A stretch of 8,321 nt of DNA from Candidatus Moraniibacteriota bacterium (GTDB taxonomy: Bacteria; Patescibacteriota; Minisyncoccia; Moranbacterales; GCA-2747515): assembly GCA_027031945.1 (NCBI GenBank), contig JALVPE010000105.1:1-8321 (forward strand), written 5' to 3'. The number at the start of each line of letters is the position of its first letter. The first letter of the stretch is position 1. Position numbers and translations under genes: made by a program. Below the pieces are notes generated by a model. The model was given only the letters and a program-made list of their open reading frames with translations, had not been told where the DNA came from and searched no databases. This document shows positions 4,541 to 8,321 of the stretch, piece after piece.

Positions 4541-4655
4541 TATAATCTTTCAAAGTTATTAGTCAGAGATGATTTTCCTTCAAAACGTTTCATAACAAAA
4601 GCACTGTCAAAAAGTAATTTCATATAAATTTTGAAAATCATAGCTTTGTTTTATA
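4541..4655 (+). other. Gene-free gap between rpmE and prfA with a possible structured RNA
   Basis: No protein gene is seen between 4459 and 4741. A TATAAT at 4541-4546, with no good -35, precedes two nested inverted repeats: CAAAG (4551-4555) with CTTTG (4644-4648), and the perfect 9-bp pair ATGATTTTC (4569-4577) with GAAAATCAT (4633-4641). A short T-run follows. It could be a small RNA of about 100 nt or simply AT-rich intergenic DNA. Confidence 0.25.
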
Positions 4656-4680
4656 AATATTGCTCCATGCAACAACAAAA

Positions 4681-4709
4681 TTCACATATAACTAGATATA
4701 TATTATAAT
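4681..4709 (+). promoter_or_regulatory. Sigma70-type promoter of prfA
   Basis: TTCACA (4681-4686, one mismatch to consensus) and a perfect TATAAT (4704-4709) are 17 bases apart. The predicted start near 4716 lies downstream of the TTG at 4712, which argues against that upstream start codon and for the ATG at 4742. The leader would be about 26 nt. Confidence 0.75.
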
Positions 4710-4741
4710 AATTGTTAGATTACATATTTAAATTTATAACT

Positions 4742-5824
4742 ATGCAAGACATAATAAGTAATGTAAAAAAAGAATATGCCGATATAATGGACCAATTAAA
4801 TAACCCTGACATTACAAAAAATCCTAAAAAAATGATAGCGCTCAACAAAAAACAGTCTGAAATAGAACCTGTCATAACAAAAATCGTCCAATATGAAAAA
4901 GTGACTACTAATATGAAAGATAATGCTGAAATAATAAACAATGAATCCGATGAGGAATTAAAACAAATGGCTATTGAAGAAAATCTTGAATTAGCACCTC
5001 AAATTGACGCTCTAACCAAAGAACTTGAAGTATTATTATTGCCAAAAGACCCAAATGATATAAAAAATGTCATAGTTGAAATCCGTGGTGGCGCTGGAGG
5101 TGATGAGTCTGCGCTCTTTGCAGCTGATCTTTTTCGCATGTACTCACGTTTTGCAGAAAAGAATGATTGGAAAATTTCCATAATCAATTCTAATACAACC
5201 GGTATTGGTGGATATAAAGAAATTATATTTGAAATAAATGCCTCTGACAATGCAGAACCTGTTTATAAGCTTATGAAATATGAGTCAGGTGTACACCGCG
5301 TGCAACGCATCCCCGAAACAGAAAAACAGGGACGAATCCACACATCAACTGCAACAGTAGCAGTGCTCCCAGAAGCCGAAGAAGTGGAAATCGACATTCA
5401 AGACAAGGATTTACGCATTGATACTTTCGCCTCAAGTGGTCCTGGCGGACAAAGCGTAAACACTACCATGAGTGCTGTACGTATCACACATATACCAACA
5501 GGCACGGTAGTTTCTTGCCAAGATGAAAAATCACAGCACAAAAATAAAGCAAAAGCAATGAAAGTTTTACGTTCTAGAATTTTGCAGAATGAACAAGAAA
5601 AACATGCAAAAGAAATAGGAGATGAACGACGTTCTCAAGTAGGCACAGGAGACCGAAGCGAAAAAATTCGTACATATAATTTTCCACAAGATCGCATCAC
5701 AGATCACCGTATCAAAAAAAACTGGAGTGGGATAGAAAGTATTTTGAATGGTAATTTAGAAGAAATCATAACAGCTCTACAAGAAGAAGATATCCGTATT
5801 AAACTTGAAAAACAAATAAGATAA
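4742..5824 (+). CDS. prfA: Peptide chain release factor 1 (RF1)
   Basis: RF1 reads UAA and UAG in the ribosomal A site and triggers hydrolysis of peptidyl-tRNA. From the ATG at 4742 the protein is 360 residues, the same as E. coli RF1. Domain 1 is the N-terminal helical region (about 1-100). LLLPKDPNDIKN and the GGAGGDESALFAADLFRMYSR block follow. The stop-codon recognition tripeptide is PET (191-193, fitting the PxT of RF1 rather than the SPF of RF2) in HRVQRIPETEKQGRIHTS. The catalytic GGQ is at 235-237 in SSGPGGQSVNTT, with the SQHKNKAKA segment after it. TTG at 4712 would add ten non-conserved residues and precedes the predicted transcript start. No SD is visible. The GGQ glutamine is normally methylated by PrmC, whose gene often follows prfA but is absent here; prfA ends at a terminator facing a convergent pair. 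Confidence 0.97.
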   Translation: MQDIISNVKKEYADIMDQLNNPDITKNPKKMIALNKKQSEIEPVITKIVQYEKVTTNMKDNAEIINNESDEELKQMAIEENLELAPQIDALTKELEVLLLPKDPNDIKNVIVEIRGGAGGDESALFAADLFRMYSRFAEKNDWKISIINSNTTGIGGYKEIIFEINASDNAEPVYKLMKYESGVHRVQRIPETEKQGRIHTSTATVAVLPEAEEVEIDIQDKDLRIDTFASSGPGGQSVNTTMSAVRITHIPTGTVVSCQDEKSQHKNKAKAMKVLRSRILQNEQEKHAKEIGDERRSQVGTGDRSEKIRTYNFPQDRITDHRIKKNWSGIESILNGNLEEIITALQEEDIRIKLEKQIR

Positions 5825-5831
5825 TTTACAA

Positions 5832-5863
5832 AAAAATACTTCAAAACTAAATGAAGTATTTTT
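5832..5863. terminator. Bidirectional terminator between convergent prfA and the pilin pair
   Basis: A perfect 12-bp stem pairs AAAAATACTTCA (5832-5843) with TGAAGTATTTTT (5852-5863) around an 8-base loop. A/T runs on each side make it usable in both directions. It begins 8 bases after prfA and 9 bases past the end of the minus-strand membrane protein gene. Confidence 0.8.
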
Positions 5864-5871
5864 AAAAAATT

Positions 5872-6084
5872 TTATTGACCTGATGTATGTACCGGATCTA
5901 CAACATTTGATTTTGGTGGTACATATCCTTTTGGATCTTTTTTGACACCATTAGAAGATCGAATCATCATAAAAATAATTAAAACTAATAGCGAACCTAT
6001 CAAAACCAAAAATAATATGACTTGTTTTCTTGTTACATCCAGAGATGTATTGTCTTCTATTAAACCTTGAATTTTTTCAATCAT
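5872..6084 (-). CDS. Small single-span membrane protein of unknown function, downstream of the pilin gene
   Basis: I do not recognise this 70-residue protein. An amphipathic, charged N-terminus (1-20, MIEKIQGLIEDNTSLDVTRK) is followed by one strongly hydrophobic span (about 22-42, VILFLVLIGSLLVLIIFMMI). The short tail is polar and rich in Pro, Gly and Ser (43-70, ending PVHTSGQ). There is no prepilin motif, signal peptidase site or lipobox. It starts 29 bases after the prepilin stop on the same strand with no promoter seen in between. The two genes are probably co-transcribed, and it may assist pilus assembly or be a minor envelope component; that is inference from position only. Its stop lies next to the shared terminator. 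The coding call rests on the clear membrane span, intergenic fit and spacing. Confidence 0.7.
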   Translation of the reverse strand: MIEKIQGLIEDNTSLDVTRKQVILFLVLIGSLLVLIIFMMIRSSNGVKKDPKGYVPPKSNVVDPVHTSGQ

Positions 6085-6113
6085 TTTTTTATTTTTAAAT
6101 TAAATTAAGTAAT

Positions 6114-6707
6114 TTATAGTCTACTGTTTAGCTTAACATCTTGATAACAAGAAGTTCCGCTGTTATTGGTTGCCCATCCAATAGAATTACACTTGGCATG
6201 AACAAAGTTACCATGCCCACCGCCTGCAATATACATGGTTATACGAACAACATTTAGTACTGGTGAAGTACCTGGTTTATATGTTAGAGTAACCCCTTCG
6301 TTATGATTATATGGACTCTGGGAATTTTCTTCAGTTGCCTCTGGCATCTTAGTTAGATACGTCAACGCTTTTTTAATCGGCTGACCGCCCGGATCCTCAA
6401 GATTTGTTGGAGCACTTGTACATGTTTTACTTAGGCATACAGTATCGCCATTTGATATTCCAGTAATCTTATGACTATCAAATTGTCCTGCTGCTGCACT
6501 ACCTGCTGCCAATCTGTACATTTGAGTTCCGTATGAAAAATATCTATTTAATTCAGCTTTTTCTCTACCACCATTAAGTGCAATAAGTACCATAGTTGAT
6601 AAAATTGCGATAATCGCAACAACCATAAGTAACTCAATAAGAGTAAAACCCTTCTGTGTCTGTTGTAATTTTGACATAAAAAGATTTTTTATTTTATATT
6701 TCTTCAT
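6114..6707 (-). CDS. Type IV prepilin (major-pilin-like)
   Basis: The protein carries the class III signal KG|FTLIELLMVVAIIAIL. PilD-type peptidase would cut after G20 and methylate F21, and the conserved Glu5 of the mature protein is E25. The following 20-odd hydrophobic residues form the N-terminal alpha helix that packs the pilus core. The globular head (about 50-197) has four cysteines at 91, 96, 173 and 187, able to form two disulfides (CLSKTC, and a C-terminal loop like the D-region of pilins). The length, 197 residues, is normal. The leader is 20 residues from the ATG at 6707; Met11 (6677) would give a 10-residue leader and is equally plausible. The product is secreted to the cell surface for adhesion, motility or DNA uptake, functions attributed to pili in Patescibacteria. 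No pilus assembly genes lie nearby. Confidence 0.93.
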   Translation of the reverse strand: MKKYKIKNLFMSKLQQTQKGFTLIELLMVVAIIAILSTMVLIALNGGREKAELNRYFSYGTQMYRLAAGSAAAGQFDSHKITGISNGDTVCLSKTCTSAPTNLEDPGGQPIKKALTYLTKMPEATEENSQSPYNHNEGVTLTYKPGTSPVLNVVRITMYIAGGGHGNFVHAKCNSIGWATNNSGTSCYQDVKLNSRL

Positions 6708-6744
6708 AATTTAATAATATATCACTAATGAATAACCTCCCTAT

Positions 6745-6773
6745 ATTGTATCACTACATATAAATTTGTACAA
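6745..6773 (-). promoter_or_regulatory. Sigma70-type promoter of the pilin gene pair
   Basis: On the minus strand TTGTAC (6773-6768) and TACAAT (6750-6745) are 17 bases apart. Transcription would begin about at a GGGAGG (6741-6736). This SD-like string lies at the very 5' end of the mRNA, 28 bases before the ATG, too far for normal SD use. Confidence 0.6.
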
Positions 6774-6881
6774 AAAATTAGTCTCTATAAGTAATAAATA
6801 TGGTGTATAAATATTCAATATATAGCATTTATCTAGTAAAATTGAACATTCATAGTAATGCACAATTTTAATTAACTTATC

Positions 6882-6922
6882 ATACCTGCGAAACCTGCCT
6901 GTCCGGTAGGCAGAGCAGGTAT
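6882..6922. repeat. GC-rich nested palindromic repeat (REP-like)
   Basis: The outer arms ATACCTGC (6882-6889) and GCAGGTAT (6915-6922) are perfect 8-bp partners. Inside them CTGCCT (6895-6900) pairs with AGGCAG (6908-6913) around GTCCGGT. A TTTT follows on the plus strand, so it could terminate transcription. Its composition contrasts sharply with the AT-rich surroundings. Similar CCTGCC..GGCAGG palindromes recur, from memory, between genes of Patescibacteria; copy number cannot be checked here. Confidence 0.75.
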
Positions 6923-6965
6923 CTTTTGTTGTATCACATAAGTTTCTTGTTGTGTTTATCAAAAG

Positions 6966-6985
6966 ATTCTTGCCTACACAGGAAT
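6966..6985. repeat. Small hairpin resembling a degraded dispersed ATTCCTG..CAGGAAT element
   Basis: ATTCTTG (6966-6972) and CAGGAAT (6979-6985) pair with one G-U around a 6-base loop, in the context GATTC..GAATGACA. That context matches from memory the widespread dispersed GTCATTCC../..GGAATC intergenic palindromes of bacteria, with one arm decayed. Confidence 0.4.
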
Positions 6986-7059
6986 GACAAAAGACTTATT
7001 CTTAAATAATATCTTCACACTTTTTGACAAAGAGCTAAAATTATAACCTCAAACACTCG

Positions 7060-8321
7060 CTAAATTATTTTTTTCAATTCAAAATAAGAAACTGTACCTC
7101 CTACAATCCTGTAAATTATTAATCCAATCAGTAATGCTGTAATCCCAAATAAATCACTCATAAACACAGCCCACAAAAAACCTCCATATATTATGACACC
7201 ATATACAAATGACATGTTATACGCCTTATATCCTTTTCTTGATACACTTGAAAGCAACCACCCATAAAGTGATGCAAAAAAGTTTGTTGTAATATATCCA
7301 CCAGCCAAAATGACCCAAGGCCACACAAATGGATACTGCGAACCATACAACGCAATAATTAATCCCACGCCACTACTAGCTATGATAATTAACAAAATAA
7401 CAGTCTTTACAAAAAGCTTATTTATCTTTTTGAAAACATTTTTCACATTCACATCATCAGCACGTACCGCAGGAAAAAATACATTTATAAAAAGCTGCGT
7501 TATTCGTGCTCCGATAATTACAGATACTGTAAAGTACACTGCATACACACCACCAACACTTACACCCAACAATGCAACAATAATTAACTTGTCCATATTT
7601 TTTACAATCGCATTAACTGTTGCCCCGATAAGTCCAAACACATTATATTGAAATACTTGATTCATACACTTTGTATTTGCACCACGGATTGTGATTATAT
7701 TTTTCACCACTACCCCTCCCAAAAGCGTAAATGTCATACCGCCCAAAATAACAGCCCAAACATATGAAAAATACCCTCGTTGATTTAATACAAAAAAAGA
7801 AATTCCCAGTACACCAACAACTACAATGGCTTCTGATACTTTAAATATTGCTTGTTTTTTAAATAGATTTTCAACGCGCAAAAAAGCGTCTGTCATACGT
7901 TTTAATGCAAAAGTAAGTGCTATGAATATTGCACCCATAAATGCAACTTGTGAAATATCCCTTGGTGCTATAAGTTTATAAACACTAATCACAAAAAATG
8001 TAAATATTATAATATTTATCAAAAACATCCATATTATCGATGCTGTAATATTCTTTTTTTCCCTAGAATTATTTGTCAAAAAATATAATGCTGAAACATC
8101 TAATTCAAGGACGTAAAAAAGTGATAACATTTGCGCAATAGAAAAAACAACAGCATATTTGCCATACTCTGCCGGACCAAGTACACGAGCAGCCACCACG
8201 CTAGCTCCAAATAATATCACAAAAGCAATAAATCCTCCCACAAAAGAAAACGAAATATTTTTTGCAAACACAAAAGTGCGTTCCCCTGCTTCAGAGTTAA
8301 ATAGAATACGGTGTATATAAT
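7060..8321 (-). CDS. Polysaccharide-type flippase (Wzx/MOP superfamily), N-terminus beyond the window
   Basis: This is a polytopic inner-membrane protein with about 12 hydrophobic spans over 403 visible residues from the GTG at 8271. Early on it has the family hallmark ARVLGPAEYGKYA (about residues 28-40), typical of oligosaccharide flippases that move lipid-linked sugars across the membrane for surface polysaccharides or glycoproteins. Charged cytoplasmic loops such as LKRMTDAFLRVENLFKKQA and NAIVKNMDKLII also fit. The frame stays open upstream of the GTG to the window edge, reading IHRILFNSEAGERTFVFAKN. This resembles the amphipathic N-terminal helix plus KN of related flippases. The true start therefore probably lies past 8321, and the GTG is not the start. 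No glycosyltransferase neighbours are visible. The stop is TAG, and the C-terminus (YFELKKII) looks complete. Confidence 0.9.
   Translation of the reverse strand, partial: YIHRILFNSEAGERTFVFAKNISFSFVGGFIAFVILFGASVVAARVLGPAEYGKYAVVFSIAQMLSLFYVLELDVSALYFLTNNSREKKNITASIIWMFLINIIIFTFFVISVYKLIAPRDISQVAFMGAIFIALTFALKRMTDAFLRVENLFKKQAIFKVSEAIVVVGVLGISFFVLNQRGYFSYVWAVILGGMTFTLLGGVVVKNIITIRGANTKCMNQVFQYNVFGLIGATVNAIVKNMDKLIIVALLGVSVGGVYAVYFTVSVIIGARITQLFINVFFPAVRADDVNVKNVFKKINKLFVKTVILLIIIASSGVGLIIALYGSQYPFVWPWVILAGGYITTNFFASLYGWLLSSVSRKGYKAYNMSFVYGVIIYGGFLWAVFMSDLFGITALLIGLIIYRIVGGTVSYFELKKII

Larger units (their letters stand above)
6774..7059. other. Gene-free stretch between the pilin and flippase genes
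   Basis: From 6708 to 7059 no convincing gene is found. The 73-codon frame at 6741-6962 (-) has no homologous feel, and its end overlaps the pilin promoter. The stretch holds the pilin promoter, a GC-rich palindrome (6882-6922) and a second small hairpin repeat (6966-6985). No strong terminator for the flippase gene is visible. Confidence 0.6.

Noticed and set aside
4712..4741. TTG at 4712 as the start of RF1
   Set aside because: It lies upstream of the predicted transcript start and adds ten non-conserved residues. The ATG at 4742 gives the standard 360-residue length.
6741..6962. 73-codon minus-strand frame between pilin and flippase
   Set aside because: It has no domain or membrane pattern, covers the GC-rich palindrome, and its end overlaps the pilin promoter.

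Overview
The window is AT-rich bacterial DNA. It looks like the chromosome of a Patescibacteria (Candidate Phyla Radiation) organism, probably a Parcubacteria-type lineage. This is inferred from the short EF-Ts, lysine-rich tails on ribosomal proteins, tRNA genes without encoded CCA, a type IV pilin with a tiny membrane partner, a small GIY-YIG nuclease and mostly SD-poor leaders. All ten protein genes read through in the standard code and end in TAA (7) or TAG (3), never TGA.

Layout. 23-847 (+) encodes a secreted, internally duplicated lysine-rich protein of unknown function and ends at two hairpin terminators. On the minus strand, 1816 down to 1292 is a tRNA cluster, Thr(UGU)-Tyr(GUA)-Thr(GGU)-Trp(CCA), with a good sigma70-type promoter in front. 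Directly after tRNA-Trp lies an 83-codon GIY-YIG nuclease gene, followed by a second, broken copy of the tRNA-Trp 3' half. A 44-bp perfect direct repeat therefore brackets the nuclease gene. The broken copy carries a 29-nt palindromic insert exactly between tRNA positions 33 and 34. This mini-element is the most interesting part of the window.

Upstream on the minus strand is a translation operon, rpsB-tsf followed by a membrane-anchored TPR protein. It starts from a promoter near 4054-4082 with a leader of about 130 nt. Divergent from it on the plus strand are rpmE (L31) and, after a terminator and a new promoter, prfA (RF1). The rpmE/prfA and rpsB/tsf pairings are widely conserved bacterial neighbourhoods.

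prfA converges on a minus-strand pair at a shared bidirectional terminator (5832-5863): a type IV prepilin gene and a 70-residue single-span membrane protein. A roughly 350-bp gene-free stretch with two palindromic repeats separates these from the last gene (minus strand, cut by the window end), a polysaccharide-type flippase.

Functionally this is core translation machinery (S2, EF-Ts, L31, RF1, four tRNAs) next to cell-surface functions (pilin, flippase, secreted beta-rich protein), plus one likely selfish or domesticated tRNA-associated nuclease unit.
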